A DNA stretch of 15,417 nucleotides from Lutibacter sp. (lineage in GTDB: Bacteria; Bacteroidota; Bacteroidia; Flavobacteriales; Flavobacteriaceae): contig JAUVOS010000030.1 of the NCBI GenBank assembly GCA_030599055.1, positions 1-15,417 of the forward strand, given 5' to 3'. The first letter of the stretch is position 1. Each line of letters begins with the position of its first letter. The translations under genes and the position numbers were made by a program. Positions 1-7,753 of the stretch are shown here, piece by piece. The notes beneath the pieces are model-generated. The model had not been told where the DNA came from and made no database searches. It worked only from the letters and a program-made list of their open reading frames with translations.

Positions 1-177
1 ATATACGATGCGCGCTGGCTTTTATCTAGTAAAATTCAATTTATAAGTGTGTTGTTATTCTTTATACATCGTTTTAATAGAAAGCAAGTTTATTCGAATG
101 TCTATGATAAAAAAAATAAGCAGTTTTATATTTTTGGGTCAAAAAAACGTGATGAGCTGAGTGAGAAATTCAATTAA
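1..177 (+). CDS. 3' end of an unrecognised protein (partial)
   Basis: Frame 1 is open from the left edge of the window to a TAA at 175-177, giving the last 58 residues of a protein that begins outside. The visible tail starts IYDARWLLSSKIQF, has a short hydrophobic stretch (FISVLLFFI) and ends in a charged, lysine-rich segment (NVYDKKNKQFYIFGSKKRDELSEKFN). I do not recognise the family. The hydrophobic patch followed by basic residues would suit a membrane-associated enzyme, but that is a guess. It is convergent with the acyltransferase gene whose stop codon lies 24 bp further on, and there is no visible terminator between them. It is called coding because the frame is open to its end, the composition is protein-like, and it sits tightly against the next gene. 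Confidence 0.6.
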   Translation: MYDARWLLSSKIQFISVLLFFIHRFNRKQVYSNVYDKKNKQFYIFGSKKRDELSEKFN

Positions 178-201
178 TGTTATTACCTGCTATATGCCAA
201 A

Positions 202-1086
202 TCATCTTTCAAAAGACAAATAATTCACTTGTTTTGCTCCAAAGCTTTTATAAAATTGTGCGATTCCCGAAATCATGGAACCTTCAAGATCGAAAATAGT
301 GCTTGTTTCCGCATTTTTTTTAATAAGTGTATCGTTTAGTAAAGCGATGGCTCCTACTTTTTTTCCAATCTTATTTGTTGCGGTAATAATTGAAATTAAT
401 CTTTGATTATCCTCTAAAACGAATGCTACTGCTATTAAGTTATCAGATTGTAAAACACCATAAATTTTAGCCTTTCCTATTTTTATTGCTTCATTAATCA
501 ATCGAATCATTTTATGATATTGCCTAGGAGAAGTTTTATAATCTGCATGTTGTTTTTTAAAACTAATAAATGTCGCAATAGAAATATCTTCAGTAATGTA
601 AAGATTCTCTTTGTAGGCTTTTTTTAAATTTCTTTTTCTGTTTGTTGAATAGTTTGTGTATAATTCATCGTAGGATCTATCTAATTTCAATTCATAATTT
701 ATCCTTTCTTTTAATTCCTTTTTAGCTGATAAAAAATGTTGTGAATCATAAAAGTTAAAGTTATATGCTTTGGGATTTAACGCAATAAAACTGTCCAAGA
801 ATGCATCTGCTGTTTCTTGATTAAGTCTAGATTGACTAAAGATTCCTAGTTGTTGACAAAAATCGGGTTGGTATATTTTTTTAAAAAATAGATTTCTCTT
901 AAGCCTTAAAAAAGGAATGGGCATCACCGCTTTATAATCTCCTAAAACCAGTACATCCCAGTCATCAGCAACGCTGTTTAAAAACCACGAATAAGCATAA
1001 ATTATACCATTTGAAACTTGTTTGATACAGGCATCATATTTATGGAAATTGATGTCTTTGTGTTTTATGTAGGTTATTGAGTTCAA
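202..1086 (-). CDS. FemAB/GNAT-like acyltransferase family protein
   Basis: A 294-residue protein resembling the FemAB-like branch of the GNAT superfamily (Acetyltransf_6/BioF2 type), which moves acyl or aminoacyl groups onto cell-wall or sugar substrates. The clearest mark is the C-terminal stretch FDLEGSMISGIAQFYKSFGA (about residues 266-285), matching the family's 'D-x-x-G-S ... f-k-x-x-F-G' ending. The middle has the usual basic segment (NRKRNLKKAYKENL) after a conserved-looking tyrosine/asparagine stretch. There is no signal peptide, so it is probably cytoplasmic. The start is a TTG at 1084-1086: there is no ATG before residue 55, and the frame runs upstream only into heptamer repeats, so the TTG is the best choice. 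It follows the deacetylase-like gene on the same strand after 212 bp of repeats and may be read from the same transcript. The substrate is unknown. Confidence 0.75.
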   Translation of the reverse strand: MNSITYIKHKDINFHKYDACIKQVSNGIIYAYSWFLNSVADDWDVLVLGDYKAVMPIPFLRLKRNLFFKKIYQPDFCQQLGIFSQSRLNQETADAFLDSFIALNPKAYNFNFYDSQHFLSAKKELKERINYELKLDRSYDELYTNYSTNRKRNLKKAYKENLYITEDISIATFISFKKQHADYKTSPRQYHKMIRLINEAIKIGKAKIYGVLQSDNLIAVAFVLEDNQRLISIITATNKIGKKVGAIALLNDTLIKKNAETSTIFDLEGSMISGIAQFYKSFGAKQVNYLSFER

Positions 1087-1298
1087 AGTTTGTATTGTTC
1101 TTGGTTCTTTGTTCTTTGTTCTTGGCTCTTGACTCTTGGTTAGATAGAACGCTGATGACGCAGATTTTACTGATTTTCACTGATGTGAAGTATGTTCTTT
1201 GTTATTTGTTCTTGGTTTTTGGTTCTTGGTTCTCTCTTTATTCTTTATTCTTTATTCTTGTACACTAAGCGGGGTCGAAGTAATGGTTAATAGATAAA
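1087..1298. repeat. Two 7-bp-period arrays flanking a dispersed-type repeat
   Basis: The spacer between the deacetylase-like and acyltransferase genes is almost all repeat. At 1096-1144 there are about seven heptamers (TGTTCTT, GGTTCTT, TGTTCTT, TGTTCTT, GGCTCTT, GACTCTT, then a decayed unit). At 1193-1262 there are ten more, drifting from TGTTCTT/GGTTCTT to three copies of TCTTTAT. Between them (about 1148-1186) is a non-heptamer stretch, AACGCTGATGACGCAG followed by two GATTTT-type units. It resembles short dispersed repeats I know from Flavobacteria, but this is from memory. At 1261-1282 the spacer ends with ACTAAGCGGGGTCGAAGT, again like a dispersed Bacteroidetes motif. Confidence 0.8.
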
Positions 1299-2594
1299 CT
1301 ACCCATTTTGCAACATCTTTTCGTATAAAGTATCCCAGTTTTCTTTCCTCTGTATATCACTTAAAGAGCTATTGTGAAATACACTTATAAAAGTTCCGTT
1401 TACTTTTTGCACTTCGTATTTAAGCACTTTAATCTTTAGTAAAGTTTCTTTTGCTGTAAACTCTTGTTTTTGTAATACATCATCATTCACCGCAAATGGA
1501 TATACTAACAAAGGTGTTTTTATTTCATAATCTAAATCATAAAAATAAAACGGAGTACACGTACTCGCTCTAAAGCCGGAATGGGTATAATATCCCATAC
1601 TATAATCTTCAATTATGCCCAGATCTATAAAATTTTGATAGGTTTTTGGAACTTCAAAACGATTGTAATGTTGCCTGCTTTTATTGACTGGCATGTTTAC
1701 AATATTTTCAAAACGGTTTATTTCTTTGTTTAGCTTTTTAGAATCTGTCATTGTATAATAAGAAAAAAGCTGGCCAAAAGGTGCATAATCTATTACTGAC
1801 TTAATTAAAAGCTTGTATTGATTGCTTGTTCTCGATACATTTCCATCAAAAGTCGTATATTCACTAAATAAAAAGAAAAATACAGTCCTTACATTATACT
1901 GCTTCCTCAGTTCTAATAAACGTTCATAGGTGTCAAATGGGTCGTCCTTAATACGTAAGATGACTGCAATATGTCTCGCAATTCCTTTAAAATTAAATTT
2001 AAATAAATCACTTAAAAAACTTCCAATATTTCTAATAAGTCCTTTGTTTTTGTAAGCAAAAGCTTCATTGACATTTATTGTGGAAATAACTCGAAAATTA
2101 CGTGTTGGAAACTCGTAATCCGGAAATTTTATTTTTAAACGTTCCAATAATTTGTATGCCCAAATATCCACAACTGGTTTTTCCAAAAAATCTCCTTGAA
2201 ATGCCAAACTTTGGTTTGCTGAAAACCTCCCGTGTTTATCAGCGACATGTGGTTGATATTCCTCATATCGCGTTATTAAATAAAAACTTGCCGCAAATAT
2301 GTCAAAAGGAATACTCGATTTTTCTCCGGTTGGGAAAAAACATGGAGTATCCTCCCAAAGACCTAATTTTATGGTACGATCATTAATACCTTGGTCAAAT
2401 AATAAATCGTGATTTCTTATAAAAAATTCTTTTCCTAATGGAACTTTATTATAGGTGATTTTAGGCCCGTTATGTGCTACAAATTCTTCTACTTTTGTTG
2501 TGAAAATAATTGGAGTTTGTAAGATTCGTACAAATATATGTTTGAAAATGTACGTAAGTCTAGGTGTTATTTTATGTGTGTATATTAGTAGCAT
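1299..2594 (-). CDS. DUF7033 / polysaccharide deacetylase-like protein
   Basis: A 431-residue protein with the look of the Bacteroidetes family annotated 'polysaccharide deacetylase family protein' with an N-terminal DUF7033 region. Visible family marks are an N-terminal LLIYTHKITPRLTYIFKHI, a central YEEYQPH (about residues 110-116), DIWAYKLLERLK, an AFAYKNKGLIRNIGSF block (about 178-193), and late in the protein DYSMGYYTHSGFRASTCTPF followed by FYDLDYE. No signal peptide is apparent. Where relatives, as I recall them, have an acidic T-x-D-x-D before the AFAY block, this protein reads STINVNEAF, with asparagines in both places. That would remove likely metal ligands. The start is an ATG at 2592-2594. 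It lies downstream of radC on the same strand, 135 bp away across an inverted-repeat element. The substrate is unknown, and catalytic activity is doubtful. Confidence 0.7.
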   Translation of the reverse strand: MLLIYTHKITPRLTYIFKHIFVRILQTPIIFTTKVEEFVAHNGPKITYNKVPLGKEFFIRNHDLLFDQGINDRTIKLGLWEDTPCFFPTGEKSSIPFDIFAASFYLITRYEEYQPHVADKHGRFSANQSLAFQGDFLEKPVVDIWAYKLLERLKIKFPDYEFPTRNFRVISTINVNEAFAYKNKGLIRNIGSFLSDLFKFNFKGIARHIAVILRIKDDPFDTYERLLELRKQYNVRTVFFFLFSEYTTFDGNVSRTSNQYKLLIKSVIDYAPFGQLFSYYTMTDSKKLNKEINRFENIVNMPVNKSRQHYNRFEVPKTYQNFIDLGIIEDYSMGYYTHSGFRASTCTPFYFYDLDYEIKTPLLVYPFAVNDDVLQKQEFTAKETLLKIKVLKYEVQKVNGTFISVFHNSSLSDIQRKENWDTLYEKMLQNG

Positions 2595-2600
2595 AATTAT

Positions 2601-2732
2601 TAGCCCCTCCCGACCTCCCCCAAGGGGAGGAGAGGGTATCGTGATTCTTATAGTTTTAAAAATAAAAGTAAAAATGTTATTAAACCAACAGTCTTACTCC
2701 CTTCCCTTTGGGGAGGGCTGGGGAGGGGCTTA
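2601..2732. repeat. GC-rich imperfect inverted-repeat element
   Basis: Two GC-rich arms in an AT-rich genome. The left arm (2601-2636) starts TAGCCCCTCCCGACCTCCCC and continues AAGGGGAGGAGAGGG. The right arm (2696-2732), read on the other strand, starts TAAGCCCCTCCCCAGCCCTC and continues CCCAAAGGGAAGGG. The arms match as an imperfect inverted repeat of about 35 bp separated by about 60 bp of AT-rich DNA. Each arm is also self-complementary (CCTCCCC...GGGGAGG). This fits the dispersed 'CCCCTCCC...GGGGAGGG' elements I recall from Bacteroidetes genomes. The last bases of the right arm form the radC stop codon. Confidence 0.8.
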
Positions 2733-3425
2733 CATTACCCCCTCATCCGCAAAGCTAAAATACGATTTTTCTGTTACTATCAAATGATCTAAAACCTGAA
2801 TATCCATTACTTTTCCACCTTCTATTATTTTTTTTGTCAAATTTTTATCTGATTGACTGGGCATTAATTTTCCTGAAGGATGGTTATGACACAATATCAA
2901 ACCCGTAGCGGCAAATTCAAGTGCTTTTTTTAGAATCAAACGCACATCGACCAAAGTTCCGGTAAAACCTCCTTTACTCAATTGATTTTTCGCCAATACT
3001 TTATTGGAATTATTGAGATAAATAACCCAAAACTCTTCATGATTCAAATCACCTATAATTGGTTGCATCAATTCAAAGGCATTTTTACTACTTGTTATTT
3101 TGGGTTTTTCAAGGGCAATTTCTAAACGTCTGCGTCTTCCTAATTCGAGTGCAGCAATAATCGAAACAGCTTTTGCTTCACCAATTCCATTAAAATCTTG
3201 TAAATCTTTTAATGACAATCGTGCTAATTGATTCAAATTATTGTTGGTTGATAATAAAATTCGTTTTGCTAAACCAACTGCTGATTCATCTTTTGAACCC
3301 GATCCAATTAAAATTGCTATTAGTTCAGCATCTGATAAGGCTTTATCACCTTTTTCAATTAATTTTTCTCTAGGTCTGTCATCTAAGGACCATGAAGTTA
3401 TCGGTAATGATTTTTTTTCTTTCAT
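2730..3425 (-). CDS. radC: RadC family JAB/JAMM domain protein
   Basis: A 231-residue RadC (YicR/YsxA) family protein, the normal length for the family. The N-terminus (WSLDDRPREKLIEKGDKALSDAELIAIL) is the conserved RadC opening. A helix-hairpin-helix follows at about 77-96 (FNGIGEAKAVSIIAALELG). The C-terminal JAB domain has the metal-binding signature HNHPSGKLMPSQSD at 180-193 (H180, H182, D193), with the upstream acidic residue at E130/E131. The JAMM signature is intact, so metal binding is plausible, but the cellular role of RadC proteins is unsettled; the historical link to DNA repair is weak. The start is an ATG at 3423-3425. It ends SFADEGVM, the usual ending, and its TAA is formed by the adjoining inverted-repeat element. 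It is divergent from the beta-propeller gene. Confidence 0.95.
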   Translation of the reverse strand: MKEKKSLPITSWSLDDRPREKLIEKGDKALSDAELIAILIGSGSKDESAVGLAKRILLSTNNNLNQLARLSLKDLQDFNGIGEAKAVSIIAALELGRRRRLEIALEKPKITSSKNAFELMQPIIGDLNHEEFWVIYLNNSNKVLAKNQLSKGGFTGTLVDVRLILKKALEFAATGLILCHNHPSGKLMPSQSDKNLTKKIIEGGKVMDIQVLDHLIVTEKSYFSFADEGVM

Positions 3426-3476
3426 CCGTTTATTTTCTATTGCTTTTAAAAGTCGGATGCAACCGCCATATTCCTG

Positions 3477-3494
3477 TTTTTACATGTGTAAAAA
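3477..3494. promoter_or_regulatory. 18-bp palindrome in the radC upstream region
   Basis: TTTTTACA-TG-TGTAAAAA is a perfect inverted repeat with a 2-bp centre, 52 bp upstream of the radC start and 110 bp upstream of the beta-propeller start. Its size and position suit an operator for a dimeric regulator, but AT-rich DNA produces such palindromes by chance. No matching -7 box was found beside it. Confidence 0.3.
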
Positions 3495-3603
3495 ACCTTC
3501 TACTCAGCGGTTTCATAAATTTAGTTTTCGCAATTTATAATAATTATTTAAATTTACAGTCCATATATAGAACAGCATTTCGTTTTAGACTAAAAAAAAT
3601 ACC

Positions 3604-6132
3604 ATGATTCTAAATAAAAAAAATACTTCTTTCCTGATTATCATATCCTTTCTAATTATTGGTTTCTTATTCCAATTATCCTTTAAAAAAACACAGAAAA
3701 AGACACAAGATTTTAAAGAAATCCCCAATGATTTTTTATTTATGCAAAGAGCGTATCCTACCGGAATTATTAAAACCGATGCGTTAAAAGATGCCATTAT
3801 CTGGAAAGAAAATAGTAAAAACAAAGAAGCAAACACTATTTTATGGGAATTTATAGGCCCTACAAATATTGGAGGAAGAATCACAGATATAGAAATACCT
3901 AGTAATGTCGCAAATACTTATTATGTTGGTGCTGCATCCGGAGGAATTTTTAAAACAACTGATTCCGGAAGTAATTGGACTCCTATTTTTGATGATCAAT
4001 CCATGATTTCAATTGGTGATATTGAAATTTCAAAAACAAATAATGATTTACTCTTTGTAGGAACCGGTGAAGTTAACGCAGGTGGTGGATCCTTAGCCTA
4101 CGATGGCAATGGAATTTACAAAAGTATCGATGCCGGTTTAACATGGGAGCACAAAGGTTTAGATGAGGCAGGTAGCATTAGTAAGGTCATCATTAACCCA
4201 CAAGACAATAACACAATCTTTGCCGGTGTAATGGGTCCTCTTTTTAAAAATGACAGCAACAGAGGTGTTTATAAAAGTATAAATGGAGGCGACTCTTGGT
4301 CAAAAGTTTTATTTGTAAGTGATTCAACCGGAGTTATTGATATGGCTATAAATCCTATCAACACAAATGTTGTTTATGCTGCCAGTTGGGAACGTATAAG
4401 AAAACCAAATTACAGAAGTTATGGCGGTGAGACCTCACGAATATACCGTTCTCAAGATGCAGGAGATACGTGGAGTGAACTCACAAATGGTCTCCCGACA
4501 ACGGCTTCCCAAAAAGGAAGGATTAGTATTGATATTTCAATTTCTAATCCAAATATTTTATACGCCTCTTATACTGACAAAGTTGGTTATATTCAAGGCG
4601 TTTACAAAACAAATGATGGTGGTGATACATGGACAAGTGTTAATTCGAGTCAACTATACGACACCAGTTATCACTGGTGGTTTGGTGGCTTATTTGTCAA
4701 TCCAACAAATCCTGATGAAATTCATCATGCAGGATTTTATATAGCAAAATCGTCAGATGGCGGTAACAATTGGTCAACAATATCTGCTCCTCATGTCGAT
4801 CAACATGCCATAGCCTTTAACACACAAAACCCAAATGAAGTTTTATTAGGTAATGATGGTGGACTCTATAAAAGCACTAATAACGGCACGAGTTATACTA
4901 AAATAAATAACCTGCCAATTACCCAATTTTATAGATATACCGTTGATGAACAAAACTCAAATAAACGCTACGGTGGCGCACAAGACAACAACACGGTTAG
5001 AACAACTACCGGCTCTAACAATGACTGGTATTCCATATACGGAGGTGATGGTTTTCAGCCATTGGTTGACCCAACAAATACCAATACTGTTTACGCCATG
5101 TATCAAAGAGGAAATTTTGCTCGTTCTCTTAATAATGCTAACTCATTCTCCCCTATTTTAAATGGAATTAATTCATCTGATAGAAATAATTGGGATACTC
5201 CTATTTGTATGGATCCAAACGACCCAAATATCTTATATTATGGAACTGAAAATTTATACAGAACAACCAATAGAGGTGATTCTTGGGAAAGTGTCAGCCC
5301 TGATTTGTCAAATGGAAATAGTGGCGGTAATTTAACCTTCAACACCATAAGCACGATTGAAGTCTCGCCTCATTTTAGTGATTTAATTTTTGTAGGCACA
5401 GATGATGGTAATATTTGGGTTACGGATACCCCTATGTTTGAATGGTTTCATATCGCAACCGGTTTACCCGATTATTGGGTAACCAAAATAAAAATATCTC
5501 CTAATGATGGGAATAAAATGTATATCACTTATTCGGGTTATAGATATGGTGATACTGACGGACATGTTTTTTTTAGCGACAATCAAGGTGGAAGTTGGTC
5601 TGATATTTCAAATAATCTACCCGATGTGCCTGTTAATGATATTGAAATTGACACTTTTGGAAATTTATTTCTCGCAACTGATATTGGTGTTTTAGCCTCA
5701 TCAGATAATGGTAACACGTGGACTGTTTTTGGAACTAATTTTCCCGCTGTTGTCGTTACGGATTTATACTATCATAAAACATCAAAATTTTTGTACGCAG
5801 CTACTTATGGAAGATCGAGTTACCGAATTGATTTAAACAATAATATTCTCGCAACTAATAATGATTTAATAGCAAACAAAAATATTTTGTATCCAAATCC
5901 TGCTCAAGATTTTGTAAACCTGTCATTTAAAGACAATCAAATCATTGAAAATATCGAGTTTGTTTTATATGACATGCAAGGTAAACAAATAAAATCAAGT
6001 AGTATTTCATCTCAAAAAGTCTCAAAAAATAAATTGAAAATTAATTTAAATAATGTAAAATCAGGACACTATTTCTTAAAGATTAACTATAAAGGTCAAA
6101 CTGAAATACATAAATTATTAGTGAGAAAATAA
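3604..6132 (+). CDS. Secreted Asp-box beta-propeller protein with type IX sorting domain
   Basis: An 842-residue protein. Residues 1-27 form a hydrophobic N-terminal export signal (FLIIISFLIIGFLFQLSF after a lysine-rich start). The body, about 80-745, carries about ten Asp-box/BNR motifs of the S-x-D-x-G-x-x-W type: TTDSGSNW, SIDAGLTW, SINGGDSW, SQDAGDTW, TNDGGDTW, SSDGGNNW, STNNGTSY, TTNRGDSW, SDNQGGSW and SSDNGNTW. These indicate sortilin/VPS10- or sialidase-like beta-propeller folds, probably two. The last ~80 residues, from YPNPAQDFVNLSF (about 762) to the end GHYFLKINYKGQTEIHKLLV, are a type A C-terminal sorting domain (TIGR04183-like) for export and anchoring by the type IX system. I see no sialidase FRIP or catalytic signature, so 'glycosyl hydrolase' would be unsupported. 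A surface binding or adhesive role is inference. The ATG at 3604 gives a complete signal peptide. Confidence 0.9.
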   Translation: MILNKKNTSFLIIISFLIIGFLFQLSFKKTQKKTQDFKEIPNDFLFMQRAYPTGIIKTDALKDAIIWKENSKNKEANTILWEFIGPTNIGGRITDIEIPSNVANTYYVGAASGGIFKTTDSGSNWTPIFDDQSMISIGDIEISKTNNDLLFVGTGEVNAGGGSLAYDGNGIYKSIDAGLTWEHKGLDEAGSISKVIINPQDNNTIFAGVMGPLFKNDSNRGVYKSINGGDSWSKVLFVSDSTGVIDMAINPINTNVVYAASWERIRKPNYRSYGGETSRIYRSQDAGDTWSELTNGLPTTASQKGRISIDISISNPNILYASYTDKVGYIQGVYKTNDGGDTWTSVNSSQLYDTSYHWWFGGLFVNPTNPDEIHHAGFYIAKSSDGGNNWSTISAPHVDQHAIAFNTQNPNEVLLGNDGGLYKSTNNGTSYTKINNLPITQFYRYTVDEQNSNKRYGGAQDNNTVRTTTGSNNDWYSIYGGDGFQPLVDPTNTNTVYAMYQRGNFARSLNNANSFSPILNGINSSDRNNWDTPICMDPNDPNILYYGTENLYRTTNRGDSWESVSPDLSNGNSGGNLTFNTISTIEVSPHFSDLIFVGTDDGNIWVTDTPMFEWFHIATGLPDYWVTKIKISPNDGNKMYITYSGYRYGDTDGHVFFSDNQGGSWSDISNNLPDVPVNDIEIDTFGNLFLATDIGVLASSDNGNTWTVFGTNFPAVVVTDLYYHKTSKFLYAATYGRSSYRIDLNNNILATNNDLIANKNILYPNPAQDFVNLSFKDNQIIENIEFVLYDMQGKQIKSSSISSQKVSKNKLKINLNNVKSGHYFLKINYKGQTEIHKLLVRK

Positions 6133-6136
6133 ATAG

Positions 6137-6169
6137 TTTCAATTATATAATATGATTTCATTATTTTTG
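6137..6169 (+). promoter_or_regulatory. Candidate Bacteroidetes-type promoter for trkA
   Basis: TATTTTTG at 6162-6169 matches the Bacteroidetes -7 consensus TAnnTTTG exactly. TTTC at 6137-6140, one base off the -33 TTTG, lies 21 bp upstream, within the usual spacing. Transcription would start about 6175, leaving a short leader before the trkA ATG at 6190. Confidence 0.5.
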
Positions 6170-6189
6170 TATTCTAATTCCATTCTAAT

Positions 6190-7536
6190 ATGAACATAAT
6201 TATAGCAGGTGCAGGTGATGTGGGTTTTCATTTAGCAAAACTCCTCTCTATTGAATCACAAAACATTTATATAATTGACGAAAATGCAGAACGCCTAGAA
6301 TATGTAAACAATCATATTGATGTCATTACAACAAAAGGCGATGCTACTTCAACCTCTCTGTTGAAAAAATCGAATATTGAAAAAGCTGATTTGTTACTCG
6401 CTGTAACTGAGTCACAAAATACTAATTTTACGATTGCAGCAATCGGCAAAAAATTGGGAGCAAAAAAAACAATAGCCCGTATCAATAACCCTGAGTTCTT
6501 ACACAATACTGAGATTGATTTTACAGAAATAGGAATCGATTACATGATTTCTCCTGAGGCATTAGCTGCAAGCGAAATTGTTTCTTTATTGCATCAATCG
6601 GTATTTAATGATAGTATTGAATTTGAAAATGGGTCTTTGTTAATCTTAGGAGGAACACTCAGTAATTATTCGCCTTTAATTAATTTAACGGTAGAAGAAG
6701 CAAAAATAAAATTCGGAAATACTAATTTTATTACTGTTGCTATCCGAAGAGAACATGATGACGAAACCATTATACCACGTGGTGACACCAAGTTTCAAGC
6801 CGATGACCAATTGTATTTTGCAGTCCCAAAAGAGCATGTAAATGGATTATACAAGCTATTAGGTAAAGAAAAATTTAGAGTCAAAGATGTTATGATTTTA
6901 GGTGGAAGCACCATCGGACAAAAAACAGCAACCAAACTATGTACAGAACAATTTAATGTAAAAATCATTGAAATTGATAAAAATAGAGCTTACAGTATTT
7001 CTGAAAAAATACCGGATGCATTGATTATTAATGGAGACGGACGTGATGTTGAGTTACTTGAAGAAGAAAATATTGAAGAAATGGATGCTTTCGTTGCTGT
7101 AACGGGTAATTCGGAAACAAATATCATGTCTTGCTTGGTCGCTCGATCAAAAGGCGTTAAAAAAACAATCGCTTTAGTTGAAAATATTGATTATATCAAT
7201 ATCTCTCAAACGATAGGTATCGATACTTTGATCAATAAAAAACTTTTAGCAGTAGGTAGTATTTTTAAGCATGTTCGTAAAGGCGAAGTAGTAGCAATAG
7301 CCAATGTTCATAATTTAGATGCAGAAGTATTAGAATTTCATATAAAACCAAATACGAAGGTTACAAAAAAGCCTCTAAAAGATTTGAATTTTCCAAAAAA
7401 AGCTATTTTTAGTGGCGTAATTAGAGATGGTAAAGTTATCATGACTTTTGGCGATTTTCAAGCGCAAGCAGATGATAAAGCTATTGTATTTGTGTTACCG
7501 GAAGCTATACATGAAGTAGAAAATTTATTTAATTAG
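6190..7536 (+). CDS. trkA: Trk system potassium transporter, TrkA regulatory subunit
   Basis: A 448-residue cytoplasmic protein with the duplicated RCK layout of TrkA: TrkA_N (about 1-120), TrkA_C (about 140-225), TrkA_N (about 233-350) and TrkA_C (about 365-448). The first Rossmann domain has the dinucleotide loop GAGDVG (7-12) with an acidic strand end (YIIDENAERL). It also shows GDATSTSLLKKSNIEKADLLLAVTESQ as seen in TrkA. The second domain has ILGGSTIGQKTA, a G-x-S-x-x-G variant loop, then IIEIDKNRA and GDGRDVELLEEENIEEMDAF. The length equals typical TrkA. It binds NAD(H)/ATP-type ligands and gates the TrkH pore, whose gene lies 217 bp downstream on the same strand. The start is ATG, supported by the loop only seven residues in. 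Confidence 0.96.
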   Translation: MNIIIAGAGDVGFHLAKLLSIESQNIYIIDENAERLEYVNNHIDVITTKGDATSTSLLKKSNIEKADLLLAVTESQNTNFTIAAIGKKLGAKKTIARINNPEFLHNTEIDFTEIGIDYMISPEALAASEIVSLLHQSVFNDSIEFENGSLLILGGTLSNYSPLINLTVEEAKIKFGNTNFITVAIRREHDDETIIPRGDTKFQADDQLYFAVPKEHVNGLYKLLGKEKFRVKDVMILGGSTIGQKTATKLCTEQFNVKIIEIDKNRAYSISEKIPDALIINGDGRDVELLEEENIEEMDAFVAVTGNSETNIMSCLVARSKGVKKTIALVENIDYINISQTIGIDTLINKKLLAVGSIFKHVRKGEVVAIANVHNLDAEVLEFHIKPNTKVTKKPLKDLNFPKKAIFSGVIRDGKVIMTFGDFQAQADDKAIVFVLPEAIHEVENLFN

Positions 7537-7753
7537 TGCCAGATAGAAAACGTCGATTTTTTCGTTACGCTCGTATTGAAAACAGTCATTTACAAAAGTA
7601 AACTCCTTCTTTTCAATACTTCGCAAGCCTCAAACTCAACGTTTTCTATCAAGCACTCAAAAAAAGTATCGTTTTCTGATAAACACTAATTTGTCTATAA
7701 TAGAAAACGTCGATTTTTCGATTTAAGATCTAATATGAAACGAGCATAAACAA
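7537..7753. repeat. trkA-trkH spacer with four alternating TAGAAAACG repeats
   Basis: GATAGAAAACGT (7542-7553) has its exact reverse complement ACGTTTTCTATC at 7639-7650. Inside that pair are TATTGAAAA (7574-7582) facing TTTTCAATA (7610-7618), and at the tip TTTAC-AAAA-GTAAA (7589-7602). The whole 109-bp stretch can therefore fold into a long imperfect hairpin. A partial third copy in reverse orientation (CGTTTTCTGAT, 7670-7680) and a fourth forward copy follow. The fourth extends to an 18-bp direct repeat of the first: TAGAAAACGTCGATTTTT at 7544-7561 and 7701-7718. No gene was seen in the spacer. Confidence 0.8.

Noticed and set aside
1077..1268. Plus-strand open frame through the heptamer repeats
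   Set aside because: The protein is low-complexity (LFLVL/FGSWF repeats) produced by the 7-bp arrays being free of stop codons; it has no start context and no family.
2455..2787. Plus-strand open frame across the GC-rich inverted repeat
   Set aside because: It runs antisense into the deacetylase and radC genes and its middle is encoded by the repeat arms; no protein-like features.
7533..7550. Sigma-54-type box on the minus strand (TGGCAC) after trkA
   Set aside because: The -12 element is absent at the required distance and it would point antisense into trkA.
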